Source: Flavobacteriaceae bacterium (GTDB lineage: Bacteria; Bacteroidota; Bacteroidia; Flavobacteriales; Flavobacteriaceae). Taken from it: 7,716 nt of DNA. Location of the stretch: positions 1-7,716 of the forward strand of contig NZDM01000046.1 of assembly GCA_002690085.1 (NCBI GenBank). The letters run 5' to 3'. The position numbers were made by a program, and so were the translations under genes. A model generated the notes under the pieces. The model saw nothing but the letters and a program-made list of their open reading frames with translations. It was not told the origin of the DNA and did not search any database. This document shows positions 1 through 7,031 of this stretch, in pieces; positions within the stretch are counted from its first letter, which is position 1, and the number at the start of each line of letters is the position of its first letter.

Positions 1-50
1 CAACCGCTGGAGCCGAAATCCAGTGCTCTATCCAATTGAGCTACGCAGCC
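1..50 (-). tRNA. tRNA-Arg (anticodon TCG), 3' end cut by window edge
   Basis: Read on the minus strand, the RNA begins at base 50 with the acceptor strand GGCTGCG. A D arm follows, with the stem GCTC/GAGC and the loop AATTGGATA. The anticodon stem CTGGA/TCCAG (bases 23-19 and 11-7) is fully paired and encloses the 7-base loop TTTCGGC. The anticodon is bases 16-14, TCG, which reads arginine CGA codons. The variable region and the first base of the T arm lie at the left edge; the rest of the T arm, the 3' acceptor strand and any CCA are outside the window. The 5' end is only 8 bases past the yqeY stop codon, with no terminator between, so co-transcription followed by RNase P processing is plausible. 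That last point is inference. Confidence 0.95.
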
Positions 51-58
51 ATTATATA

Positions 59-511
59 TTAGGACATTAAATGTTTTTTGACCAATGTAGAAATTGTTTT
101 TCCATCGGTTTTTCCAGCCAGTTCTTTACTAAGTGAGCCCATAACTTTCCCCATATCTTTCATGCCTTCTGCACCTAGTTTTTGAATGGCACTCAAAACC
201 GCTTTTTCAACAGCTTCCTCGGAAAGCATTTCGGGTAAAAATTTACTAATGATGTCCGCTTCTGACATTTCTGGAGCAGCCAAGTCTGGACGGTTCTGTT
301 GGGTGAAAATTTCCGCACTGTCGCGACGTTGTTTGACCAACTTCTGAAGCAGTTTTACCTCATCCGCTTCAGACATACTGCCATTTGAACCACTTTCGGT
401 TTGGGCCAAAAGAATAGCTGATTTTACAGATCTCAAGGCCGTAAGCGCCAAAGTGTCTTTTGATTTCATCGCGGCCTTCAGGGCCGTCATAATAGAATCT
501 TGTAAGCTCAT
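59..511 (-). CDS. yqeY: GatB/YqeY domain-containing protein
   Basis: This 150-residue protein matches the whole length of the small YqeY family (about 150 residues). That family resembles the C-terminal tRNA-binding domain of the GatB and GatE amidotransferase subunits. Family hallmarks seen are ALRSVKSAIL (25-34), the helix LLQKLVKQRRDSAEIF (54-69), FLPEMLSEE (91-99) and the C-terminal block MGKVMGSLSKELAGKTDGK (120-138), which ends in a helix rich in Lys. No signal peptide or membrane segment is visible, so it should be cytosolic. A role in tRNA-dependent amidation has been suggested from the domain, but the stand-alone protein has no firmly established function. The start ATG at 509-511 gives the conserved N-terminus MSLQDSIMTALK. 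The gene lies beyond the ftsZ terminator and so probably has its own promoter. It ends 8 bases before tRNA-Arg. Confidence 0.93.
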   Translation of the reverse strand: MSLQDSIMTALKAAMKSKDTLALTALRSVKSAILLAQTESGSNGSMSEADEVKLLQKLVKQRRDSAEIFTQQNRPDLAAPEMSEADIISKFLPEMLSEEAVEKAVLSAIQKLGAEGMKDMGKVMGSLSKELAGKTDGKTISTLVKKHLMS

Positions 512-531
512 TGTTAATTATTTTTGGTTTA

Positions 532-539
532 CGAATATA
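532..539 (-). promoter_or_regulatory. Candidate Bacteroidota -7 element upstream of yqeY
   Basis: On the minus strand this reads TATATTCG, one mismatch from the Bacteroidota -7 consensus TAnnTTTG. It sits 20 bases upstream of the yqeY ATG and would give a very short leader. I see no convincing -33 TTTG at the expected distance, so this is a weak call. Its main support is the need for a promoter between the ftsZ terminator and yqeY. In such AT-rich DNA, a one-mismatch hit can arise by chance. Confidence 0.25.
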
Positions 540-570
540 GTTAAATATTCATTTACAGATCATAACGCAT

Positions 571-603
571 AAAAAAAACCTGAAAAAATTTTCAGGTTTT
601 TTT
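571..603 (-). terminator. Intrinsic terminator downstream of ftsZ
   Basis: This is a perfect inverted repeat. CCTG (579-582) pairs with CAGG (593-596), AAAA (583-586) with TTTT (589-592), and the flanking A tract (572-578) with T597-603. The stem is about 15 pairs around a 2-base centre; the innermost A-T pairs would open to form a larger loop. On the minus strand the hairpin is followed by a run of eight T, and it begins about 21 bases after the ftsZ stop. It therefore looks like the end of the dcw transcript. The symmetric A/T flanks mean it could also act on the plus strand, but no plus-strand gene is seen to need it. Confidence 0.85.
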
Positions 604-624
604 CGGATTTTTGGAAATCCTCGA

Positions 625-2544
625 CTAATCCACGTTATCGTGTAAAAAAGAATTATTGGAGCGTACTTGTATGTCTTCATTTTCGTCTGACGTAACGGAA
701 GTTCTTGAAACTTGATTTTCAAAATCTTCCGGGCCATCACTCAATTCAATTCCCTGGCGTTTATAAGCCGGCTCGTTTTCAAATTCTTCAATTTTAGAAG
801 CATTAAATTTATAATTGAAGGCTTTCATTTTTTGACGGCGGTCATCAGCGCGATCTCTTAAGGTTTTAGAGATTGGACTCTCAAAAGGGTTGGTGTTATC
901 TTTGGGCTCAGGAGTGACTTTACGCTCTTTTACAGTCACTTTGGTAAGCACCATTTCTTCCTCCACCTCAACCTCTGGAATATCTGTTGTCGTTTCAAGC
1001 GATGGATCAAATTTTTTATTTGTTTGTTGAATAATAATGTGATCATCAAGGGTGTAGGTCTCTTCACCAACCCCCACTACTTCTGAAACAGCAACCAGTT
1101 CAATAAAATCATCAACTTCAATATTATTGACATTGTCTTCCAATTGAAAGATTTCAACACCTTCCTCCAAGGGGTTTATTGTATTGGAAATTGGCAAATC
1201 AAATGTCAAACTTGTCTGCTCATCGTTTGCAATCGCATCTGAAACTTCGGCTTCCGGTTCAATTGTATTTATAATGAACTCTTCATCATCCGAATTGTAA
1301 AGTACGTCCTCAAAATCAACTTCGATTCCTTTGAGCAACTCTGTCGTTGGAATCAAATCCATAAGCTGTTCTGAGTCTTCAAGTGATAGCTCTTCAGTAT
1401 CATTTTCTAAATCATAAACAATTGAAGTTTCATCTTCACCATCTAAAATTTCCTTTTGAGGGGATTCAAAGTCCAGAGTTGTTAAATCATGTTCCATGGT
1501 TTGTTCATCTTCTAGAGCATGCACTACTTTTGAAGGCTCAACATTTGTAATTTCATTTTGCTGGTGGGCATCAAACCCTGTTGCGATGATGGTTACAGAA
1601 ATGGCTTCCCCGTGGGCCTGATCCTCACCAACCCCCATAATAATATTAGCTCCATGTCCTGCCTCGGCTTGAATGTGATCGTTGATTTCACCGATTTCAT
1701 CAATGGTTATTTCTTTAGAACCAGAAACAATTAAGAGCAGTACATTTTTGGCTCCCGTAATTTTGTTGTCATTTAACAAAGGTGAATCCAAAGCATTTGT
1801 AATGGCCTTTTTTGCACGATTTTCTCCAAAAGCGGTAGACGCCCCCATAATGGCGGTTCCACTAGAACTCAGTACTGTTTTGGCGTCCCTTAAATCAATG
1901 TTTTGGGTGTAATGGTGTGTGATGACTTCAGCAATTCCACGAGCAGCTGTGGAAAGCACTTCATCAGCCTTTGAAAACCCAGCTTTAAAGCCAAGGTTTC
2001 CATAAACTTCACGTAACTTATTGTTGTTTATAATAACCAAAGAATCCACGGTTTTTCTAAACTTCTCAATGCCTTTGTGTGCTTGATTGATTCTTATTTT
2101 CCCTTCAAACTGAAAAGGCATGGTGACAATTCCAACCGTTAAAATGTCCATATCCATGGCCATTTTCGCAATGATTGGTGCAGCCCCGGTTCCGGTACCC
2201 CCACCCATACCAGCAGTAATAAAAACCATTTTGGTATTGGTTGTTAACATGGTGCGGATGTCCTCTAAACTCTCTATAGCTGCTTTTTCACCTATCTCAG
2301 GATTTGCACCTGCACCAAGACCCTCTGTAAGATTGACACCCAACTGTATTTTATTGGGTACACCGCTATTATTTAGGGCTTGAGAATCGGTATTACAAAT
2401 GACAAAATCGACGCCATTGATGCCTTGTTTAAACATGTGATTGATCGCATTGCTGCCGCCCCCTCCTACGCCAATTACTTTAATGACGTTTGATTGGTTT
2501 TTTGGTAAATCGAAGTGGATTCCAAAATCGTTACTACTGCTCAT
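625..2544 (-). CDS. ftsZ: Cell division protein FtsZ with long acidic C-terminal linker
   Basis: FtsZ is the tubulin-like GTPase that polymerises in the cytoplasm into the division ring and recruits the divisome. The GTPase core spans about residues 18-325. It contains the nucleotide loop GVGGGGSN (25-32), the tubulin signature GGGTGTG (114-120), PFQFEG (143-148), and the T7-loop NIDLRD (215-220), whose Asp217 and Asp220 match the catalytic aspartates that complete GTP hydrolysis in the next subunit. The protein has 639 residues, against 383 in E. coli. The excess is a low-complexity, strongly acidic linker (about 335-555), followed by a basic segment (about 559-600, including RDRADDRRQKMKAFNYKF) and the tail NNSFLHDNVD (630-639). 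That tail is typical of flavobacterial FtsZ as I recall it, and replaces the DIPAFLRKQ-type peptide. The ATG at 2542-2544 lies 21 bases after the ftsA stop, behind an A/T-rich leader without a Shine-Dalgarno sequence. It is the last gene before the terminator. Confidence 0.98.
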   Translation of the reverse strand: MSSSNDFGIHFDLPKNQSNVIKVIGVGGGGSNAINHMFKQGINGVDFVICNTDSQALNNSGVPNKIQLGVNLTEGLGAGANPEIGEKAAIESLEDIRTMLTTNTKMVFITAGMGGGTGTGAAPIIAKMAMDMDILTVGIVTMPFQFEGKIRINQAHKGIEKFRKTVDSLVIINNNKLREVYGNLGFKAGFSKADEVLSTAARGIAEVITHHYTQNIDLRDAKTVLSSSGTAIMGASTAFGENRAKKAITNALDSPLLNDNKITGAKNVLLLIVSGSKEITIDEIGEINDHIQAEAGHGANIIMGVGEDQAHGEAISVTIIATGFDAHQQNEITNVEPSKVVHALEDEQTMEHDLTTLDFESPQKEILDGEDETSIVYDLENDTEELSLEDSEQLMDLIPTTELLKGIEVDFEDVLYNSDDEEFIINTIEPEAEVSDAIANDEQTSLTFDLPISNTINPLEEGVEIFQLEDNVNNIEVDDFIELVAVSEVVGVGEETYTLDDHIIIQQTNKKFDPSLETTTDIPEVEVEEEMVLTKVTVKERKVTPEPKDNTNPFESPISKTLRDRADDRRQKMKAFNYKFNASKIEEFENEPAYKRQGIELSDGPEDFENQVSRTSVTSDENEDIQVRSNNSFLHDNVD

Positions 2545-2565
2545 ATTTTTTAATTTAATTGTTGG

Positions 2566-3873
2566 TTATTCTGCATTTTCTAAAAATTCTTTTACGCGCT
2601 CGGTTAGTTTCTCCAAAAATCCTTTGGAACGTACCGGAGGCGGATCTTTTGGTGTCTCAGGTGATTCTTTATCTGAATCAGGGCTTGACTCTGCCACAGG
2701 TTGTTGTTTATCTTGACGTTGTAAACCATCTAAAACCAACCCAACAGCAGTCGCATACAATGGACTTGTAATATCACTATCACTGTCACCTGCCAAATGT
2801 TCATTGGGGTAACCCACACGGGTGTCCATTCCAGTTATGTATTCCACCAATTGCTTTAAATGGTTGAGTTGACTGCCGCCTCCTGTCAGTACAATTCCTG
2901 CAATTAATTTTTTCTTTTGCTCTTCGTGGCCATAATTTTTAATTTCCACATACACTTGTTCAATAATCTCCACCACTCTGGCATGAATGATTTTAGATAA
3001 ATTCTTAAGCGTTATCTCTTTGGGATCTCTACCGCGAAGGCCAGGAATGGAAACAATTTCGTTGTCTTTATTCTCGCCTGGCCAAGCCGAACCAAATTTT
3101 ATTTTTAAAAGCTCTGCTTGTTTTTCAATAATGGAACAACCTTCTTTAATGTCTTCAGTGATAACATTACCCCCAAAAGGGATGACCGCTGTATGTCGGA
3201 TTATGCCATCTTTAAAAACCGCTAAATCGGTGGTTCCGCCACCAATATCAATCAACGCAACCCCCGCTTCTTTTTCTTCTTGACTGAGAACTGCTTTGGC
3301 AGAAGCCAAAGGTTCCAAGGTAATGCCTTCCAAGCTTAAACCCGCCGTTTGAATGCAACGGCCAATGTTACGAATAGATGAAACTTGTCCTACAACTACA
3401 TGAAAGTTTGCTTCGAGTCTTTCCCCATACATTCCTATTGGTTCTTTAATTTCTGCCTGCCCGTCCACTTTAAAATCCTGAGGCAGGACATGAATGATTT
3501 CTTCACCTGGCAACATCACTAATTTATGAACTTGATTGATCAAGCGATCAATGTCATCTTCATCAATGACTTGTTCTGCATTGGCCCTTGTTATATAATC
3601 GCTGTGTTGTAAACTTCGGATGTGTTGCCCAGCAATGCCAACGGTCACGCCTGAAATTTTAATATCGGTTGCAGCTTCTGCTTGGGAAACGGCTTGCTGA
3701 ATGGATTGAATGGTCTGGGTGATGTTATTTACCACCCCCCGGTGAACCCCTAGACTTTTTGATTTCCCTACACCAACTGTTTCTAATTTACCATACTGAT
3801 TTTTTCGCCCAATCATGGCTACAATTTTTGTGGTTCCAATGTCTAAGCCTACGGCTGTATTTTGAGTTTCCAT
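2566..3873 (-). CDS. ftsA: Cell division protein FtsA
   Basis: FtsA is the actin-like ATPase that tethers FtsZ filaments to the inner face of the cytoplasmic membrane and links them to later divisome proteins. At 435 residues it is close to the usual length (420 in E. coli). Motifs of the actin/Hsp70 fold are present: phosphate 1, GLDIGTTK (9-16); phosphate 2, LIDIGGGTTDLAVF (207-220); and the adenosine loop GIVLTGGGSQ (326-335). The FtsA-specific 1C (SHS2) domain covers about residues 84-165. A polar Pro/Ser/Lys/Asp linker (about 387-414) leads to a C-terminal amphipathic helix (416-435, GFLEKLTERVKEFLENAE), which fits the membrane-targeting sequence. The start ATG (3871-3873) gives METQNTAVGLDIG and is 8 bases past the ftsQ stop, with an A/T-only spacer. 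The stop is 21 bases before ftsZ, the classic ftsA-ftsZ pairing. Confidence 0.98.
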   Translation of the reverse strand: METQNTAVGLDIGTTKIVAMIGRKNQYGKLETVGVGKSKSLGVHRGVVNNITQTIQSIQQAVSQAEAATDIKISGVTVGIAGQHIRSLQHSDYITRANAEQVIDEDDIDRLINQVHKLVMLPGEEIIHVLPQDFKVDGQAEIKEPIGMYGERLEANFHVVVGQVSSIRNIGRCIQTAGLSLEGITLEPLASAKAVLSQEEKEAGVALIDIGGGTTDLAVFKDGIIRHTAVIPFGGNVITEDIKEGCSIIEKQAELLKIKFGSAWPGENKDNEIVSIPGLRGRDPKEITLKNLSKIIHARVVEIIEQVYVEIKNYGHEEQKKKLIAGIVLTGGGSQLNHLKQLVEYITGMDTRVGYPNEHLAGDSDSDITSPLYATAVGLVLDGLQRQDKQQPVAESSPDSDKESPETPKDPPPVRSKGFLEKLTERVKEFLENAE

Positions 3874-3881
3874 ATTTTTAT

Positions 3882-4598
3882 TTATTTAATCCCAACAACT
3901 TGTTGGTTGAATTTTAAATTGACGCGTTTATAGCGTTTTAGTAAACTGTCCTTTTTAGCCTTTTGGTAAAAGGCCTTAAAGTTTGTTATTTTCTGATCCA
4001 AGCGATCAAGGTCTCCAATAAGAATTTCAAACGTGCAATCTCTTGTGCGCATTGAAATTTGATCTTGAGCATCAATCATGAGATCGGTGGTGTATAATTT
4101 TAAAAAGGGGTCGTTTTCAACGGCCATTATCATCTTATAAATAATTTCAAGATTAGATTCTGTCACCTTTCCGTGTACCAATAAAACACGGGCAGTGTAA
4201 GCGTCTGATAGTGGCATTGGCTTTCCTTGTCGGTCAATGTAAAACGAAGGATCAGAAACGACTCTGGCCAAGGGTTTGCGTTGCTCAATATCAATCTTCA
4301 GGCCTCCATCAACTGTTAAAAATACCTCTGCTGTTTCAATCATTTCATGAGAAGAAATAGTTGATTCTAAAGCTTTTAAATCCAAAACATCTTTCGTGAC
4401 ACATTGTATATATTCTTGGTTTTGTATCAGCATGTTATCAACGTTTGATGCAGCGATAAAAAGAGGATTTTCTCCATTAAAATGAATGTTTATGCTGGCT
4501 GGTGTTCTAGCGTTGTTTCGTACCGATGAAAATGCAAATAAAAACACCACTAGCAGTAGCATAAAGATTCCTTTGATATAATTCAAATATTTACGCAT
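3882..4598 (-). CDS. ftsQ: Cell division protein FtsQ
   Basis: FtsQ is a bitopic membrane protein that, with FtsB and FtsL, bridges the cytoplasmic and periplasmic parts of the divisome. This 238-residue protein has a short basic N-terminus (MRKYLNYIKG), one hydrophobic segment at about 11-24, and a periplasmic remainder. The region at about 35-110 fits a POTRA-like domain, including the block IDIEQRKPLARV (102-113), and is followed by the FYIDRQGKPMPLSD segment (118-131), a usual FtsQ signature. It is shorter than E. coli FtsQ (276), mainly through a shorter cytoplasmic tail. Sequence conservation in this family is low, so the call rests on topology, these two blocks and the position between murC and ftsA. 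The ATG overlaps the murC 3' end by 8 bases (4591-4598), suggesting translational coupling. The stop is 8 bases before ftsA. Confidence 0.92.
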   Translation of the reverse strand: MRKYLNYIKGIFMLLLVVFLFAFSSVRNNARTPASINIHFNGENPLFIAASNVDNMLIQNQEYIQCVTKDVLDLKALESTISSHEMIETAEVFLTVDGGLKIDIEQRKPLARVVSDPSFYIDRQGKPMPLSDAYTARVLLVHGKVTESNLEIIYKMIMAVENDPFLKLYTTDLMIDAQDQISMRTRDCTFEILIGDLDRLDQKITNFKAFYQKAKKDSLLKRYKRVNLKFNQQVVGIK

Positions 4599-5946
4599 AC
4601 ATCAAATTTTTAGTGAGGGGTTCAACTTCCTGACCAATGTCGCCAGCACCCATGGTAATTAAAACTGGGTTGCCTATGGATGTGATGGCTTTTACCAAAG
4701 CTGATTTTTGAACCAACTGTTTTGTTTCGGTAGTGATTTTTTGCAATAACAAATCCGAAGTAACTCCAGCGATAGGTGCTTCACGTGCTGGGTATATATC
4801 CAACAATAAAACCGCATCAAATTTTGAAAGTGAAACTGCAAAATCTTCAGCAAAATCTAAAGTTCTACTGTACAAATGAGGCTGAAAAACAGCGGTTACT
4901 TTTTTCTGTGGATACATTTCACTGACTGCCTCCCAAACCGCATCTATTTCCTTGGGGTGGTGGGCATAATCATCAATAAAAACAAAAGATTCACTTTTAA
5001 TTCTATAGGAAAAACGGCGTTCTACACCCTTGTAACTTTTTAAGGCTGCGTTTAATTTTAAAGGTGTACAACCACAAGCTAGGGCCATAGCGAGTGCGGC
5101 TATGGCATTAGAAAGATTGTGTTTTCCAGGCATGAAAAATTTAAGATTTTCAATGGTCTGTTCTGGAGTTTTAAGGTCAAACACATAACCCCCATTTCTA
5201 ATTGTAACATTGATGGCTGAAAAATCTGCGGGGGCCTCTACCGCATATGTAATACCTGGTATGGGTACACTCGCGTGAACAAATAATTTATCTGAAGATG
5301 GCAAAAGATTTGAAAATGCTTGAAATGCGTCTATCAGATTGGCTTTTGTACCATAAATGTCCAAATGATCTGCATCAATTGAAGTAATACAAGCCAAATA
5401 AGGTTTTAGTGACAGAAATGAACGGTCAAATTCATCAGCTTCAACCACGGTAATCGCACTTCCATTTTGAATTAAATTAGATTTATAATTTTCAGAAATA
5501 CCACCGAAAAATGCGGTAACTTTTTGATCACATTCAAACATCAAATGCCCTAAAATACTGGTTGTTGTTGTTTTGCCATGGGTTCCACTAACGGCCAAGC
5601 ACTTGGTACTGTTTGTGATTAATCCAAGTGCTTCAGCACGTTTGATGACTTTAAAATCTCTTGTTTTAAAGGTATTTAATAGAGTGTTTGTTTTGGGAAT
5701 TGCAGGTGTGGTAATGACCAATGTTTTCTCTGGATTTAAATAGGTCGCATCAATGGATTCAAAAGTATCGTTGAACGCTATTTTAATACCCAAAGATTCT
5801 AATGATGTCGTGATGGCACTGGCTGTTTTATCGTAGCCCGAAACCTGTTTTTGTTGCGCATGAAAATACTTTGCAAGGGCACTCATTCCGATGCCTCCGA
5901 TACCGATAAAGTATATATTTTCAAAGGATTTTATATTCATGTGCAT
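4591..5946 (-). CDS. murC: UDP-N-acetylmuramate--L-alanine ligase MurC
   Basis: MurC is the cytoplasmic Mur ligase (EC 6.3.2.8) that uses ATP to join L-Ala to UDP-MurNAc, the first amino acid of the peptidoglycan stem peptide. All three Mur domains are present. The N-terminal UDP-binding domain has GIGGIGMSAL (15-24). The central ATPase domain has the P-loop GTHGKTTTTS (121-130, Lys125), EADEFDRSF (169-177), DADHLDIYG (191-199) and GKHNLSNAIAA (274-284). The C-terminal domain has DDYAHHP (325-331), QPHLYSRT (355-362) and GAGDI (433-437). The length of 451 residues suits this phylum. The start is uncertain by two codons: ATG at 5944-5946 gives MHMNIKSF, while the second ATG at 5938-5940 forms a 4-base ATGA overlap with the murG stop and gives MNIKSF, which looks more like typical MurC starts. 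The 3' end overlaps ftsQ by 8 bases. Confidence 0.98.
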   Translation of the reverse strand: MHMNIKSFENIYFIGIGGIGMSALAKYFHAQQKQVSGYDKTASAITTSLESLGIKIAFNDTFESIDATYLNPEKTLVITTPAIPKTNTLLNTFKTRDFKVIKRAEALGLITNSTKCLAVSGTHGKTTTTSILGHLMFECDQKVTAFFGGISENYKSNLIQNGSAITVVEADEFDRSFLSLKPYLACITSIDADHLDIYGTKANLIDAFQAFSNLLPSSDKLFVHASVPIPGITYAVEAPADFSAINVTIRNGGYVFDLKTPEQTIENLKFFMPGKHNLSNAIAALAMALACGCTPLKLNAALKSYKGVERRFSYRIKSESFVFIDDYAHHPKEIDAVWEAVSEMYPQKKVTAVFQPHLYSRTLDFAEDFAVSLSKFDAVLLLDIYPAREAPIAGVTSDLLLQKITTETKQLVQKSALVKAITSIGNPVLITMGAGDIGQEVEPLTKNLMYA

Positions 5947-7031
5947 AAAAGTGTTTCAACTTCGTTTACAATGGCTTCTGTAGCAGAAACTTTTGCTAAT
6001 TTTCGGATGTTGTTTTTTAATTTAGTCTGAAGTGTTTCTGACTCCAAAAGTTCTGAAAATTTGGATTCAAATTTTTCATTCAATTTTGATTCTTCAATTA
6101 AAATGGCAGCTTCATTTTGAGAAATTGCTTGGGCATTTTTAGTTTGGTGGTCTTCAGCAACATTTGGTGAAGGAATGAAAACCACAGGCTTGCCCACCAC
6201 GCACAATTCAGAAACAGAACTCGCACCCGCTCTTGATATAATGAAATCAGCCGCTGCATAAGCATAATCCATTTGTTTTATAAATGGTACCACTTGAACT
6301 TTTGGCACAGATTCATAATGCTTGTAATCCTCAAAATACAAAGCACCACATTGCCAAATAACTTGAACGTTTTGTGCATTAAAGTATGGTAGTTTTTCTG
6401 CAATCAGTTGATTAATGCTACGCGCCCCCAAACTTCCACCCAAAACCAAAAGGGTTTTTCGATCTGGAATCAATTTAAAAAAGTCTTTTGCAGCAGCAGT
6501 TTTTGGGGTCAAATTCAATAAATCTTGACGCACTGGATTGCCTGTAATTTTAATTTTATCTTTTGGGAAAAACCTAGATAGGCCCTCATAGGCAACACAA
6601 ATGGTGTTTGCTTTTTTGCTCAAAAGTTTGTTGGTAATTCCAGGAAAGGAATTCTGTTCCTGAATAAGGGTGGGAATGCCAAACATAGCGGCCATATACA
6701 ATAATGGACCACTGGCAAAACCACCGGTTCCAATTACTGTATTGGGTCTAAACTTCTTTAATATTAAAATGGATTGTAACATACTTACAATTAATTTTAA
6801 TGGAAATAACAAGTTTCTGAATTTTTGATTTCTATGAAACCCTGAAATCCATAACCCGACAATAGAGAAGCCCGCGGCGGGAACTTTTTCCATTTCCATT
6901 TTTCCCTTCGCTCCTACAAATAAAAACTTCATATCTGGAAAACGTAATTTAAGCCCATTGGCAATGGCAAGTGCAGGATAAATATGTCCCCCTGTACCGC
7001 CGCCTGATATGATGACTCTTTGGTTTCTCAT
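5937..7031 (-). CDS. murG: UDP-GlcNAc--MurNAc-pentapeptide-undecaprenol GlcNAc transferase MurG
   Basis: MurG is the GT28 glycosyltransferase (EC 2.4.1.227) on the cytoplasmic face of the membrane. It transfers GlcNAc from UDP-GlcNAc to lipid I, making lipid II. At 364 residues it matches the family (355 in E. coli). The N-terminal acceptor domain has GGGTGGHIYPA (10-20, with the conserved His16), GTGGFASGP (101-109) and QEQNSFPG (124-131, Asn127). The C-terminal donor domain has GGSLGARSIN (198-207), SRAGASSVSEL (266-276, Glu275 at the usual nucleotide-sugar position) and PNVAEDHQTKNA (289-300). A hydrophobic and basic patch at about 74-93 fits peripheral membrane contact. The ATG at 7029-7031 overlaps the ftsW stop as ATGA. 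The TGA stop at 5937-5939 lies inside the start region of murC, so coupling is likely on both sides. Confidence 0.98.
   Translation of the reverse strand: MRNQRVIISGGGTGGHIYPALAIANGLKLRFPDMKFLFVGAKGKMEMEKVPAAGFSIVGLWISGFHRNQKFRNLLFPLKLIVSMLQSILILKKFRPNTVIGTGGFASGPLLYMAAMFGIPTLIQEQNSFPGITNKLLSKKANTICVAYEGLSRFFPKDKIKITGNPVRQDLLNLTPKTAAAKDFFKLIPDRKTLLVLGGSLGARSINQLIAEKLPYFNAQNVQVIWQCGALYFEDYKHYESVPKVQVVPFIKQMDYAYAAADFIISRAGASSVSELCVVGKPVVFIPSPNVAEDHQTKNAQAISQNEAAILIEESKLNEKFESKFSELLESETLQTKLKNNIRKLAKVSATEAIVNEVETLLCT

Noticed and set aside
549..740. Minus-strand 63-codon open frame overlapping the ftsZ 3' end and the terminator
   Set aside because: It is out of frame with ftsZ and runs through the terminator hairpin, giving a Lys/Phe-rich peptide from the A/T tracts. 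It is not a credible gene.
1682..2716. Plus-strand open frames of 70-91 codons (1682-1912, 2120-2383, 2441-2716, 2559-2771)
   Set aside because: All lie antisense to ftsZ or ftsA, whose frames are fully supported by conserved motifs. Their products are low in complexity and mirror the sense codons, with no recognisable domain or start context.
2987..3283. Plus-strand 98-codon open frame antisense to ftsA
   Set aside because: It covers the conserved phosphate 2 region of FtsA in reverse. The translation resembles no family, so it is a shadow of the real gene.
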